From positions 1 to 64,000 of the forward strand of contig NZ_CABPSP010000009.1 of assembly GCF_902459765.1 (NCBI RefSeq): DNA of 64,000 bases, read 5' to 3'. Shown piece after piece: positions 23,625-33,282 of the stretch; the stretch's first letter is position 1; each line of letters starts with the position of its first letter. This DNA is from Pandoraea anapnoica (lineage in GTDB: Bacteria > Pseudomonadota > Gammaproteobacteria > Burkholderiales > Burkholderiaceae). The position numbers were made by a program, and so were the translations under genes. The notes beneath the pieces are model-generated. The model was not told the DNA's origin and ran no database searches. It saw nothing but the letters and a program-made list of their open reading frames with translations.

Positions 23625-24569
23625 TTAACGGATGATCGTACGCAAGAAGTCGAGCACCGTCTGCACTTCGCGGTACGTCGGCACGTCCTGCTCGCGTTTT
23701 CGCTTGCTGCCTCCGCCCGCCGCCTTAGGTTTGGGCAGCGACATCGCCGTGCTTTTGACGCTCGCGGGCATGCCCGGGAAGAAATCGATGCCGGCGAGCT
23801 TTTCGAGTTCGGCCACGCTCACGACCGAATAATCGCCCGTCGCCTCGTTCGCCACCAGATACGCGCCCGCCTGCTTGCGCTTCGGGTCGTAGACGACCTT
23901 GAAGAGCTGCGTGGGCACCATCACCCGGTCGCCCACCTGCGTGATCGTCTTGCCCTTGAAAAGCGGCCCGGTGATCACGAACAACTCGCCCCGGTCCTGC
24001 GCGAGCTTACGCACGCTCGACTCGATGCCCGCCCACAGGAAGCGATTGTTCTCGCTGTTCTGCGGCACCATGTTCGACAGCGAAAAGCTTTCGGACTGTG
24101 CCTGCGGATCCGGCATATCGGCGGAAGGCGCCATGTGCCCGCGGTCGTAGCCCGAGCGCACGTAATCGCGCAACTCGGCGCGTTCGCTCGCCGGCAGTTG
24201 CGACTCGGCGTGGAAGTTGTTCACGCGCGAGATCTGACGGGCGTCGCTCAGTCCGGCGCGCGTGAGATGTTCGGCGGACCAGAGCGGCGTGCGCGTCACG
24301 CCGGAATGCATCACGCCAAACGCACTGAAGCACACCTCACGTGCGGCACGCGTCATAGCGCTGTTGGTGATGTCGGGGGCCGTGCCCGACCAGTAGTGAT
24401 CGCCGCAGGCGGATGCCGCAGCATTGGCCGCGTTCGGGAATGCCGCGACCACAGCGACAGCCCCGACGACGAGTACGGAAGAAAGGGAAAGAGAACTTGC
24501 CAACTGCCCGGCCATCGCGCGCAAGCGGCTTGCGCGCACTGCGGTGACCGTCCATCGAGACTGCTTCAT
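23625..24569 (-). CDS. Secreted DNA/RNA non-specific endonuclease (NUC family)
   Basis: Product of 314 aa. A long N-region is followed by a signal core ending at NAANA. The betabetaalpha-metal site DRGHMAPSAD (about residues 140-150) carries the catalytic His, and QNSENNRFLW supplies the metal-binding Asn. FFPGMP, FKVVYDP and TGDYSV are typical C-terminal elements. It degrades nucleic acid in the periplasm or outside. A basic tail (GGGSKRKREQD) follows the domain. Confidence 0.9.
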   Translation of the reverse strand: MKQSRWTVTAVRASRLRAMAGQLASSLSLSSVLVVGAVAVVAAFPNAANAAASACGDHYWSGTAPDITNSAMTRAAREVCFSAFGVMHSGVTRTPLWSAEHLTRAGLSDARQISRVNNFHAESQLPASERAELRDYVRSGYDRGHMAPSADMPDPQAQSESFSLSNMVPQNSENNRFLWAGIESSVRKLAQDRGELFVITGPLFKGKTITQVGDRVMVPTQLFKVVYDPKRKQAGAYLVANEATGDYSVVSVAELEKLAGIDFFPGMPASVKSTAMSLPKPKAAGGGSKRKREQDVPTYREVQTVLDFLRTIIR

Positions 24570-24620
24570 CGCACTGCTTTGGGGAAGACGTAAGGGGGTG
24601 CGATTGTAGCGGATGAACGG

Positions 24621-24779
24621 CTATTCGGGGACGACGTTCCCCGCGCCGTAAGCGACGCACTGCAATGTCTGGGCGGGGCCGAGATTGTCACACTCGTCCG
24701 CCTGCGCGCTCGGCATCCAAGCCTGCTCAAGGAAGAGCAGGCAGAGCATCAACGCGAGCATGAGAAGCAGCGTCTTCAT
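24621..24779 (-). CDS. 52-aa secreted peptide
   Basis: The last 52 codons of a longer frame, starting at ATG 24779: a strong signal peptide (KTLLLMLALMLCLLFLEQAW) ending SAQA/DECDNLG and a 24-residue mature part with two cysteines (DEC, LQC). It lies just after the nuclease start region in the same direction. The ribosome site is weak. No family recognised. Confidence 0.5.
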   Translation of the reverse strand: MKTLLLMLALMLCLLFLEQAWMPSAQADECDNLGPAQTLQCVAYGAGNVVPE

Positions 24780-24895
24780 TGCGGCATCCGGGTTGGGTTG
24801 CCGCATTGTATGCGGGGATGTCCTCACAAAGCCCATCCCCGACGCACTGAATTGTTTCGTTTCGTTACCGAACCTGGCGGCGCGAGCGCCCCGGA

Positions 24896-25540
24896 TCAGG
24901 CGCGAGGCACGTCGCCACGCTGTGCGACGAGCGCCGCCAACGATTCGCTGTCCGGTCCCAATGCACGCAAACCGTTCACCACGCCGACGCGGTCGGGCAT
25001 CGCGCGGTTCTGCGACATTTTGAATTTGCCCTCGATGCGACGAATCGGAATCTCCACACCCACAATGGCGCGCAGCATGCCATCGATGAAGTCCTCCGGG
25101 GCATCCTCGACCGCCCACGGCGCGGGAAGGCGCAGCTCCTGCGAGTTCGTCAGGTCGCCGACCAGACGCCGCAGCCAGGCCGCGTCGTCGATCACGCGCG
25201 GCTTGCCCCACACGTGCACGGCAGCGTAGTTCCAAGTCGGCACGACCTTGCCGTGCTCAGCCTTGGCGGCGTACCACGACGGCGTGATGTACCCCTGCGG
25301 CCCCGTGAACGCGATCAGGCAATCGTCTACATCGCGCAACGCCGGTCCATGCGGATTGGCGCGTGCCAGATGCCCGCGCAGCGTCCCGAACTCACCTTCG
25401 TCGGCGTACATCAGAAACGGAATCGAATCGGCGATCAGCCCCTGCACGCCGGCGCTCACGAGCAACCCGAGCGGATGCGTACGAATGAGATCGTGCAGGA
25501 CTTCGGGGCGATCTTCGGTAAAAGCGGCGGGCTGATACAT
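24896..25540 (-). CDS. PaiB-like FMN-binding protein
   Basis: Product of 214 aa. MYQPAAFTEDRPEVLHDLIR, ADSIPFLMY, GHLARANPHG, GPQGYITPSWY and VPTWNYAAVHVWGKPR are the usual blocks of the PaiB family (FMN-binding split barrel, often called negative transcription regulator). The molecular role in proteobacteria is uncertain. Monocistronic. Confidence 0.92.
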   Translation of the reverse strand: MYQPAAFTEDRPEVLHDLIRTHPLGLLVSAGVQGLIADSIPFLMYADEGEFGTLRGHLARANPHGPALRDVDDCLIAFTGPQGYITPSWYAAKAEHGKVVPTWNYAAVHVWGKPRVIDDAAWLRRLVGDLTNSQELRLPAPWAVEDAPEDFIDGMLRAIVGVEIPIRRIEGKFKMSQNRAMPDRVGVVNGLRALGPDSESLAALVAQRGDVPRA

Positions 25541-25718
25541 CGATGACTCCGGACATGGCGGTGGGGTTGGAATGACGCTAAGCGTACGTCCGCGCGTGGC
25601 TCTGGGCCAAGACCCAATATCGATGATTTTTTTGATGCCATGCCTGGGTGCCGAAAAGCGACCTGACGGATGGCATTCGCCGCCCGTCAGGCATCCATTC
25701 CAACGACACGTGGAACGG

Positions 25719-26246
25719 TCAAAGGAACGACTTGGCCTGATCGAGCACCTTGTCGCACACCTTGCGGGTGAGTTGCTCCTTGAGGCCTCCGCCGTTCAGA
25801 TCGACGGTCTTGCCGTCGGGCGACGACAGCAGTCCCTTCGCGCCGTCGAGATAGCCGGGGCTGGCGGCAGGCGAGCCGGACTGCGTGCCGATCTTGCCGA
25901 GCAGCTTGTCCTTCACGTCCGTCGCCGAATTCAGATTTGCGCCGCCCAGATAGTTGTTCTTGATGCAGAACTGGAGGACACCGGTCGCATTGCCGATGCT
26001 GCTCGACGTAAGCGACCCGCCCCCGCCCGACGCCAGGCCACCGAGGCTGCCCGCCAGACCGCCGCTATCGCCACCGCCCGAATTGCTGCCGCCAACGGCA
26101 TTCTTCAGCAAATCGAGTTGCGCATGCGCCGCGATCGGCATACCTGCGGCTATCACCAGTGCGACGCTCGCTGCGCCGACACCGGCCCATCGTTTCAGGC
26201 CCGCTGTCGTTACGGGACTTGCCTTGCATTCCATGCGTCGGGACAT
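25719..26246 (-). CDS. DUF2501 family secreted protein (YjjA-like)
   Basis: Product of 175 aa with a signal peptide ending AAHA/QLDLLKN. A Gly/Ser-rich linker is followed by the conserved part NATGVLQFCIKNNYLGGANL, VKDKLLGK and the C-terminal LTRKVCDKVLDQAKSFL, with two conserved cysteines. The family is periplasmic and of unknown function. Confidence 0.85.
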   Translation of the reverse strand: MSRRMECKASPVTTAGLKRWAGVGAASVALVIAAGMPIAAHAQLDLLKNAVGGSNSGGGDSGGLAGSLGGLASGGGGSLTSSSIGNATGVLQFCIKNNYLGGANLNSATDVKDKLLGKIGTQSGSPAASPGYLDGAKGLLSSPDGKTVDLNGGGLKEQLTRKVCDKVLDQAKSFL

Positions 26247-26334
26247 ACGATCCTCCGGGATGTGAATGACGTGGGGTCAGGTCGAGCCACTATAACAGGC
26301 CATCTCCCACGGTCTTTCACACGTCCCGCTCGCC

Positions 26335-28011
26335 TCAGAACAGCGCCGCAGTCGTATCCACGGTTTCCGGCACGACGACACTGGCGTCGACACCGGCATT
26401 TTCCTTGAGCAGGAAGACGAGATGATGTCCGGAGAGCAGCTCGATGCGACGGTCCCGCGCGAACTCCTCGACGCCGTCGTCGAACTCGCCGGTGGTGATC
26501 AGCATGCCGCGCGCAGCGCCGATCTGTTGCATCTCGGAGAGCATCGCGCGCGCCGCCGCCAGCTCCAGCCGCGCGCTGCGATCCATCTCGCGGAAGATGT
26601 GGACGACGACGTCGCCGCCGAAGATCGGATGCGGGTCCCATGCCCGGCACGTCAGCATGCCTTCCTGTTCGCCGGGCACCAGCGGCGGGCCTTCGAAACC
26701 ATGCGAGCGCAACAGATGGAACATCACCTGCGTGAAGTCCTTGTCGCTGAGCGTCATCAGATTGAAGCGGCGGTCGACGGCCACATCGGCATCGGTGATG
26801 ACTTGCGTCATATCGACACCTGCCACCGGCGTTACCGCTTGCAGCGCGTCGGGGCGTGCCGACACGCGCGCGCCGAGCGCCGCCAGATGAGTGGCGGCGT
26901 CGCCTTCGGTCAGCACGAGCGCCGCGAAATCGGCGCGGGCTGCATGCACGCTCGCGAGACAGATGCGCGCGTCGCCGTCATTCGCATACAGGTTGAGGAC
27001 AACAGCCCCCACGTGTCGTAACGGATCGGCAGCGAACAGCTCATGCAGCGAACGCAACACGATCTGTTGCAGCGCACCGGCATAGGCCTGTGCGCGGATG
27101 GCGTCACCGGCGGGCACGCCTTGCACGGCGTCTTCCGCCACGTTGTAGTGATAGTCGAGCGCCGTTGGCACGGCAGCGTCGAGCGTCGGCACGTCGTACC
27201 CGATGGCCAGCAGCTTGAGATGCTCGACGTAATGTGCGGCGAGCGTTTGCTGGAACGCTTCCGGGTACGGACTGCGACTGAGCACGATGCGCGCGTACCC
27301 CGTCACGGCAGCAGCCTCGCCGCGCAGCAGCGCGCCTTCGAAATCGGCCACGGCCGCGTTGTGACGGGCGCTCTCGGCGCGTGCGGCTTCGGTCGCTTTT
27401 TGCTGCGCAATCTGAAGGATCATCGACCCCTGGGTCCGGCGAATCTTCGAGGCTTCGTATTCGCGTTCCGCGTGGACGAACTCGCTGCGCGCCTTGGCAA
27501 CGGCCTGCTCATAGCGTCCGGATGCGCCCGGCATCGCCAGCGCCAGTCGCCCCGGTTTCTCCGGTGCGAACGTCTCCCACTCGGGCTTCGCCAGAATCTT
27601 CGGCAAATGTCGCGTATCGAGCACGGGGGGTGTATTGCGCGCGCGCAGATCGGCCGGAGGAATGCGCAGGTCTCGGGTGAGTCCGTCGGCAAGCAGACGC
27701 GCCAGTCGCGCCACTTCGAACTTCGCGCGTGCGCCCTGCGCGGCGGCTTCCGCCTGTCGCCATGCCAGCCGCAAGCGCTCGCTCGCGACCGGGTCGGCAG
27801 CCGGTGCTTCTTCCCAGGCGCGTTGCGCCTGATCCAGCGCGCGGACTTCCGCCAGCGAGCGTGTCTGCGATTGTGCGTGCTGCTGTTCGCGCGTGTGTGC
27901 TGCGCGCCAGAACTCGCGCGCCAGCCGATCGATGATGCTCTCGAATCCCCGATTCACTACTGCCCCCGCATGCAATTTTGATTTTGTTTTGACGAGCGAA
28001 TTGACTGCCAT
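26335..28011 (-). CDS. Mrr-like restriction-endonuclease-fold protein
   Basis: Product of 558 aa. The first 400 residues are helical with long coiled-coil-like parts (AWRQAEAAAQGARAKFEVAR). Residues 430-545 resemble an Mrr catalytic domain: FTQVMFHLLRSHGFEGPPLV, then GGDVVVHIFREMDR and ARGMLITTGEFDDGVEEFAR, ELLSGHHLVFLL. The E/QxK active-site motif expected in the GGDVVVHIFR strand is missing (HIF), so cleavage activity is doubtful. No methylase is next to it. It may act on modified DNA or serve as a non-cleaving DNA-binding protein. Confidence 0.7.
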   Translation of the reverse strand: MAVNSLVKTKSKLHAGAVVNRGFESIIDRLAREFWRAAHTREQQHAQSQTRSLAEVRALDQAQRAWEEAPAADPVASERLRLAWRQAEAAAQGARAKFEVARLARLLADGLTRDLRIPPADLRARNTPPVLDTRHLPKILAKPEWETFAPEKPGRLALAMPGASGRYEQAVAKARSEFVHAEREYEASKIRRTQGSMILQIAQQKATEAARAESARHNAAVADFEGALLRGEAAAVTGYARIVLSRSPYPEAFQQTLAAHYVEHLKLLAIGYDVPTLDAAVPTALDYHYNVAEDAVQGVPAGDAIRAQAYAGALQQIVLRSLHELFAADPLRHVGAVVLNLYANDGDARICLASVHAARADFAALVLTEGDAATHLAALGARVSARPDALQAVTPVAGVDMTQVITDADVAVDRRFNLMTLSDKDFTQVMFHLLRSHGFEGPPLVPGEQEGMLTCRAWDPHPIFGGDVVVHIFREMDRSARLELAAARAMLSEMQQIGAARGMLITTGEFDDGVEEFARDRRIELLSGHHLVFLLKENAGVDASVVVPETVDTTAALF

Positions 28012-28450
28012 ACCTCAGACCGCGCTCAGACGATGGCCGAGACACGCCAGGACGGTCTGTCATTCTTGCGGCATCGTCGTGCGGGCAAGCCATTCGCCGC
28101 CGACAACATCCGACCATTACGTAGGGGACGATTGTAGGACGTTGCCCCGGTTCGCCGCAAAAAAATCTTTGATTCTCAAGAGATCGGAGCATGTCACGGT
28201 TGCAACGCCAGCGCACTGATCGTCATCAAACCGCCATCGCGGCCTCCCCCCGGCCGACAACCGTCGATGACGTACGTCGGCGGGTTCGCATACCGAACGC
28301 CGCTCAACGCCGCGTGAATACCCCGCTTTTGGGACGAGCCCGCCCCCGGGACACCAATGGCGACTACCATGGCGCGATCTCGCCGAACGTTGCTTGGTGC
28401 TACTTGCTCCCGACTTTCGGCGGTTGCCTCCTCTTCTCCGAAATCGCGTC
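28012..28450. other. Divergent intergenic region, no supported gene
   Basis: Between the Mrr-like gene and the PAP2 gene. Frames on both strands here are arginine-rich read-throughs without ribosome sites. Promoters for both genes must lie here but none is clear enough to mark. Confidence 0.5.
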
Positions 28451-29131
28451 ATGACCGAACTCGCTCCGAACGCCGCCCCTGCCACTTCGATTCCCTGCCT
28501 GCGCACCGCGTGGTTCAGCGCAATGGCATGCCTGCTGCTCGCACTCGTCGCGATTCCCTGGATCGACCGCCCTGTTGTCGACTTCGCCCATGCGCACACG
28601 CAAGGCACTCGCTGGATTCAGCACATCGCAGAGTTGCCCTCGCCGCTGTTCGTGTTGGCGTGGCCGACGTTTCTGATCGTCGGCGCGGTGTTGTTCTTGC
28701 GGCGCAAGCTGCCGTCGTGGGCGGTCACATTGTGGCTCGCGGCGGGCGCCGTCGGGGTTGGCAGCCTGGCCAAGCAAGCGCTGAAATTCGTCTTTGGACG
28801 CACCTGGCCCGCTACGTGGATCCATGAGAATCCGTCGTATTTGCGCGACGGCGTTTTCGAATTCCGGTTCTTCGGCGGCAACAGCGCGGCCTTCGCATCG
28901 TTTCCCTCCGGTCACCTCACCGTGATTCTTGCGTTCACGACCGTGCTCGCCCTGCGCCATCGCGTGCTTCGCGTACCGTGCGCCATCGCCATTGCACTGA
29001 CGGCCTTCGGGCAACTCGCCGCCGCGTATCACTGGACTAGCGACGCGCTCGCCGGGGCCGCACTCGGCATCGCCGTCGGCTCGCTCTTCGTCATGGCCTG
29101 GCAGCACTGGCAGGCCGGCCATCGCGCCTGA
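28451..29131 (+). CDS. PAP2 family membrane phosphatase
   Basis: Product of 226 aa from ATG 28451. Five to six membrane helices carry the three phosphatase motifs: KQALKFVFGRTWP, SFPSGH and AAYHWTSDALAG (catalytic His and Asp). Such enzymes dephosphorylate lipid phosphates such as undecaprenyl pyrophosphate or phosphatidate at the periplasmic face. The substrate cannot be told from sequence. Confidence 0.9.
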   Translation: MTELAPNAAPATSIPCLRTAWFSAMACLLLALVAIPWIDRPVVDFAHAHTQGTRWIQHIAELPSPLFVLAWPTFLIVGAVLFLRRKLPSWAVTLWLAAGAVGVGSLAKQALKFVFGRTWPATWIHENPSYLRDGVFEFRFFGGNSAAFASFPSGHLTVILAFTTVLALRHRVLRVPCAIAIALTAFGQLAAAYHWTSDALAGAALGIAVGSLFVMAWQHWQAGHRA

Positions 29132-29241
29132 ACGACGCGTACGACAGTCCGAACAGCGCATAGCGCAGCGCCTCCCGAATGCCACGATCCCGTGCATCTG
29201 CGTACGGGATCGCCGCATAATGTCGGCGGAAAACTAAAAAC

Positions 29242-30003
29242 ATGACCGCCGATCCACTGCTTCCCCTCCTTCCGCTCATCGCCGGCGCCTGTATCGGCGG
29301 CTTCGTCCAAGGCTTGTCCGGCTTTGCGTTCAGTCTGGTAGCGCTGTCGTTCTGGGCCTGGTCGCTGCCGCCCACGCTGGCCGGTCCGCTCGCCGCCTTC
29401 TGTTCGCTCGTCGGCCAGATCCTCGCATTGCGTACGGTGCGTCGGGCCGTGCCGCTGGCGCGTCTTGCGCCGTTCGTGTTGTGTGGGCTGGTGGGCGTGC
29501 CGGTTGGCGTGTGGATCCTGCGCTACCTCGATCCGGTGTGGTTTCGGGCGGGTATCGGCGCCATCCTCGTCGTCTATTGTTCGATCCTGTTGCTCGCGGC
29601 GCACTTGCCACGCATTGCGCACGGTGGTCGCGCGGCCGACGGCGTCGTCGGTTTCATCGGCGGTGTGATGGGTGGCATCGGGGGGCTCGTCGGCGTGGTG
29701 CCCACGCTCTGGTGCACGCTGCGCGGATGGGACAAAGACATGCAGCGCGCCGTCATGCAAATCTTCTTCATCGTCATGCACACGCTCACCATCACGCTGT
29801 ACGTCGCGCATGGCGTGATCACCGCGCAGACACTGCACGTGTTCGCGATTGCCGTGCCGTCGATGATCCTGCCGACGCTCGCGGGCGCGTGGGCTTACAA
29901 GTTCCTCTCCGATCACATGTTCCGGCGCATGGTGCTGGCGCTGCTGGCCTGCTCCGGCGTGACGCTGCTCGTCGGCACAGTGCCGGAATTGCTGGCGCGT
30001 TAA
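29242..30003 (+). CDS. TauE/SafE family permease
   Basis: Product of 253 aa with about eight hydrophobic segments. The N-terminal half-repeat (PLIAGACIGGFVQGLSGFAF) and the second half-repeat (GGVMGGIGGLVGVVPTLWC) are characteristic of sulfite/anion exporters of the TauE/SafE type. Substrate unknown. Confidence 0.9.
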   Translation: MTADPLLPLLPLIAGACIGGFVQGLSGFAFSLVALSFWAWSLPPTLAGPLAAFCSLVGQILALRTVRRAVPLARLAPFVLCGLVGVPVGVWILRYLDPVWFRAGIGAILVVYCSILLLAAHLPRIAHGGRAADGVVGFIGGVMGGIGGLVGVVPTLWCTLRGWDKDMQRAVMQIFFIVMHTLTITLYVAHGVITAQTLHVFAIAVPSMILPTLAGAWAYKFLSDHMFRRMVLALLACSGVTLLVGTVPELLAR

Positions 30004-30144
30004 AACGTCGCGCAGACGCGGTCGGTCACTGCGGGTGAAAGTCCACGTGCTCGGGAACGCGTCCGATGCATACGAGCATCAGGCCCCGGCGTTACGATGG
30101 GATGATTCCCGTCGCCTGCCGGGCTCGCCCCCCGCACCCACGCC

Positions 30145-30807
30145 ATGTCTGCCGTAGCCTCGTTTCTCGATCGTGCCGCCGCAGGCAATGCGCTGGCCGA
30201 AGTGCTCGCCACGCACGCGTTGCTGTCCCGCTTCGCACCGCCCCTCGTGCTCGCCATCCCGCGTGGCGGTGTGCCGGTCGCCCTCCCGATCGCGCGCCAG
30301 TTGAACGGCACGCTCGACGTATTGCTCGCGCACAAGCTGCGAGCGCCCCATCAGGCCGAACTCGCGGTCGGCGCAGTCGACGAATTCGGCGGCATCTTTC
30401 TCGCCGACCATGCGCTCTCGCTCGGCGCAACCGGCACGTATCTCTCGCATGAGAGCGCCCGTCAGCGTGCGTTGATTCAGCAGCGGCGTCAGGCCTATAC
30501 GCCGGGACGCGGCGCACCGCACGTGACGGGACGCCCCGTCGTCATCGTCGACGACGGCATTGCAACGGGCGCCACGATGACGGCCGCATTGCGAGCAATG
30601 CGACGACTGGGTGCGACGCCGCTCGTGGCGTGTGCGCCGGTCGGCGCACGCGACGCCATCGCGCGCCTGAGCCCGCTGGCTGACGCCGTCGTCTGTCTGG
30701 AAACGCCGCAGCCGTTCTATGCGGTCAGTGTGGCGTACAGCGATTTCATGCAGACGGACGACGCGACCGTCATAGCCTTACTCGCGACGGCGTCGGATCG
30801 CCCTTGA
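30145..30807 (+). CDS. Phosphoribosyltransferase-domain protein
   Basis: Product of 220 aa. The PRPP loop VVIVDDGIATGATMTAALRA is at about residues 131-150, and LAIPRGGVPVALPIA gives the PPi loop. LLAHKLRAPHQAELAVGAVDE is typical of the erythromycin-esterase-associated/heat-resistance group of PRTase proteins. Substrate unknown. Confidence 0.88.
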   Translation: MSAVASFLDRAAAGNALAEVLATHALLSRFAPPLVLAIPRGGVPVALPIARQLNGTLDVLLAHKLRAPHQAELAVGAVDEFGGIFLADHALSLGATGTYLSHESARQRALIQQRRQAYTPGRGAPHVTGRPVVIVDDGIATGATMTAALRAMRRLGATPLVACAPVGARDAIARLSPLADAVVCLETPQPFYAVSVAYSDFMQTDDATVIALLATASDRP

Positions 30808-31028
30808 TTTGCCGTTCTCCCCTGCCTACAAGCCACCGCCAGCCCCTCCTCTCAACGCCCCCTCACATCCGGCATTGCCCGCCGTAGCGGCGCACCCCGC
30901 GATTGCACTACACTTGAGCCTGCTGTGCGCAACGTATCGGTCGGCTCACCTTGCGTGACCGGTTCATCCCGAATCACGAACGCGCGGCATGCGCCGCCTC
31001 TTGCCCCTCTGTGTCGATGGAGCCTGTG

Positions 31029-31559
31029 ATGACGACGTCCCTGATTCTTAACGTGATCGGTCCGGATCGCCCGGGTCTGGTCAATGCGATCGCCGATCGC
31101 GCCACCGCCGCCGGTGCCAACTGGCTGGAAAGCCGTCTCGCCAATCTTGCCGGCCAGTTCGCCGGCATCATCCATCTTCAGGTTCCCGACGAGCACACGG
31201 AAGCGCTCACCAAAGCGTTGCATGCACTAGAGACGCGCGGCCTGCAAATCTCCGTCACCCACGCGCAAAGCGCCGCCACCGATCCGGGTGCGCGGGCACT
31301 TCAGCTCGATCTGGTCGGACAGGACCATCCTGGCATCGTCAAGGAAATCTCGCACGTACTGTTCACGCGCGGCATCTCCATCGACGAACTCGCCACCGAG
31401 TGTGTCGAGGGCTCGATGTCCGGCGGCACACTGTTTCGTGCGACGGCGCGCCTGCACGTGCCTGCGAGCGTGAGTACCGACGCCCTGCGCGAGGTTCTGG
31501 AAAGCCTGGCCGACGACCTGATGGTCGATGTCGAACTCGATTCGCCACCTGGTGCGTGA
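31029..31559 (+). CDS. Double-ACT-domain regulator, GcvR-like
   Basis: Product of 176 aa with two ACT domains: residues 5-80 (LNVIGPDRPGLVNAIADRAT) and 90-165 (LDLVGQDHPGIVKEISHVLF). This is the glycine cleavage repressor (GcvR) layout, a protein that acts through protein contacts, not DNA. ATG 31029 has GGAG at 7 nt. The next gene starts 10 nt downstream. Confidence 0.85.
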   Translation: MTTSLILNVIGPDRPGLVNAIADRATAAGANWLESRLANLAGQFAGIIHLQVPDEHTEALTKALHALETRGLQISVTHAQSAATDPGARALQLDLVGQDHPGIVKEISHVLFTRGISIDELATECVEGSMSGGTLFRATARLHVPASVSTDALREVLESLADDLMVDVELDSPPGA

Positions 31560-31569
31560 GCGCGTGCCG

Positions 31570-32151
31570 ATGAAGCGAGTCTTCCTGTTCCTGCTCGGGG
31601 CGGTGGCCATCGTCGCCCTGCTGTCTTTGTTGCCCCTGCCGTTCGAGCGCCAGACGCACGTCGTCACCGTGGTCACGCTGCGTGCCCCGCCGCAAGCCGT
31701 CTACAACTATGTGACGACGCCGGCGAACTGGCCGAAATGGCATCCTGCATCGCTCGCCGTGCAAGGCATGACCGACCATCCGCTGATGGTCGGGGAAGAA
31801 GTGGCAGAAGAATTCCGGCTCGCGGGACGTCACGGCATCCTTCACTGGAAGGTCGTGGAGGCGAAGCCGCCGTTCGAGTGGCGCATCGAAGGCGAGGTCA
31901 ACCGGCGGCCGTCGGGTGCCGTGCGCTACACGCTGACGCCTGACGGCACGGGCACGCGCTTCAAGCGCGACTTCATGTATCGCACCCCGAATCTGCTGTT
32001 TCTGATCCTCGATCCGGTCTTTATTGGCCCGCGCATGCGCGCCGAGTCGGCGCAGGGGGCCAAGCAGCTTGAGCAGATGTTCGAGGCGCTCGCGCCGGGC
32101 GTGCCGTCACCGGCATCGGTGCCGCAGGCCGCCAGCAGCGCAGGGCAGTAA
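31570..32151 (+). CDS. SRPBCC (START-like) domain protein
   Basis: Product of 193 aa. One N-terminal membrane helix (RVFLFLLGAVAIVALLSLLP) precedes a START-like fold (VTLRAPPQAVYNYVTTPANW, HWKVVEAKPPFEWRIEGEV). It probably sits in the periplasm anchored to the inner membrane and binds a hydrophobic ligand. It follows the GcvR-like gene closely and may share its promoter. Confidence 0.8.
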   Translation: MKRVFLFLLGAVAIVALLSLLPLPFERQTHVVTVVTLRAPPQAVYNYVTTPANWPKWHPASLAVQGMTDHPLMVGEEVAEEFRLAGRHGILHWKVVEAKPPFEWRIEGEVNRRPSGAVRYTLTPDGTGTRFKRDFMYRTPNLLFLILDPVFIGPRMRAESAQGAKQLEQMFEALAPGVPSPASVPQAASSAGQ

Positions 32152-32179
32152 GCGACGCCCTGCCCCTCCACGCGGACGA

Positions 32180-32938
32180 TTACTCGTTGAAGGTCGCCGC
32201 CATGGTCTCGGCGGCATTCTGAAGTTCGGGCAGGAATGTCATGAGCTTTTCGAGCGTGCAGTGTTGCGCGCTAGCCTGCACGGCGATGGCCGCACACGCG
32301 CGGTTGCGGTCGAGCATCACCGGCACCGCAACGGCGATCATGCCCGGCACGTGCTCTTCGTTGTTCGTGCCCACACGGCGCTTGCGCGTCTCGACGAGTT
32401 CCTGGCGCAAATCCTCCAGATCGGTGATCGTGTTCTCCGCACGGGGACGCAGCGGCAAGTGCGCGATCAGCTTCTCGCGTCGCGCTCTGGGCAGGAACGC
32501 GAGCAGCAGCTTGCCGCTGGCCGTGCAGTGCAGCGGCACGCGCGAGCCGGGCGAGAGCTTGAGCTGACGCGACCAGTCGGTCTCCACGCGATCGAGATAG
32601 ACGAGGTCGTCGCCCGACAACATCGACAGATTGCAAGTCTCACCCAGCTTGTCGACCAGTTGCTGAAGCACGGCATGGCGCGCCGCCGCCGGCCCCAGGT
32701 GCATCAGGGCATTGATGGCCATGGCGCGCACACGCGACGACGGCTCGTAGTGTCGGCTGCCCGCTTCACGGGTCACGAGCCACGCGGCTTCGAGCTGTTT
32801 GAGGATGCGATGCACCGTCTGCTTGGGCAGACCGATCGCGGCGACGATCTCCGCGAGTGTCATCGGGGCGCCTGAGGCGCTGAGGATTTCGAGAATGCGA
32901 AATGCGCGGACGGCCGCGGCGTTCGACTGATTGCTCAT
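32180..32938 (-). CDS. IclR-family transcription regulator
   Basis: Product of 252 aa. The winged helix is at residues 8-70 (RAFRILEILSASGAPMTLAE, GLPKQTVHRILKQLEAAWLV); the effector domain has GETCNLSMLSGDDLVYLDRV, LHCTASGKLLLAFLP and AIAVAVPV. It probably controls the oxidoreductase gene beside it or itself, since family members act locally. Confidence 0.92.
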   Translation of the reverse strand: MSNQSNAAAVRAFRILEILSASGAPMTLAEIVAAIGLPKQTVHRILKQLEAAWLVTREAGSRHYEPSSRVRAMAINALMHLGPAAARHAVLQQLVDKLGETCNLSMLSGDDLVYLDRVETDWSRQLKLSPGSRVPLHCTASGKLLLAFLPRARREKLIAHLPLRPRAENTITDLEDLRQELVETRKRRVGTNNEEHVPGMIAVAVPVMLDRNRACAAIAVQASAQHCTLEKLMTFLPELQNAAETMAATFNE

Positions 32939-33282
32939 GCCGGTTGGGTCTCGGGTTCGAGTTGTGTTCTAGATCGTTATCGCTCGCGGCGGCTCCCTCC
33001 AGTCCCACATCGACACGCCACCGCGCCAGCCCGCTCCCAAGCTTGCGCGTCGCCGTGCCGTCGTGCCGCGACGTCCCGTTTTCCGCATTCTAGTGCGAAT
33101 CTTCTATTCAGACGATTGGAGATAAACCCGGAGAGATGCCTGATATTTCATACCAACGGCAAGAGACCGACGGACGGCGCTTCCGGGACAGACTGCGACC
33201 GGCGTCACAAATCGTCCCGACAATAGCCTGGTAACGCTGCTGCGCCGGACGCCCGAACCCGAACGCCCCGGCCCTCCGACAG
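32939..33282. other. Intergenic region, no supported gene
   Basis: It lies upstream of the IclR gene and downstream of the dehydrogenase gene (both read left), so it should contain the IclR promoter. No convincing hexamer pair or operator palindrome was seen. Confidence 0.5.

Noticed and set aside
26335-28011. Calling a complete restriction-modification system
   Set aside because: No methylase or specificity gene nearby, and the catalytic motif is not intact.
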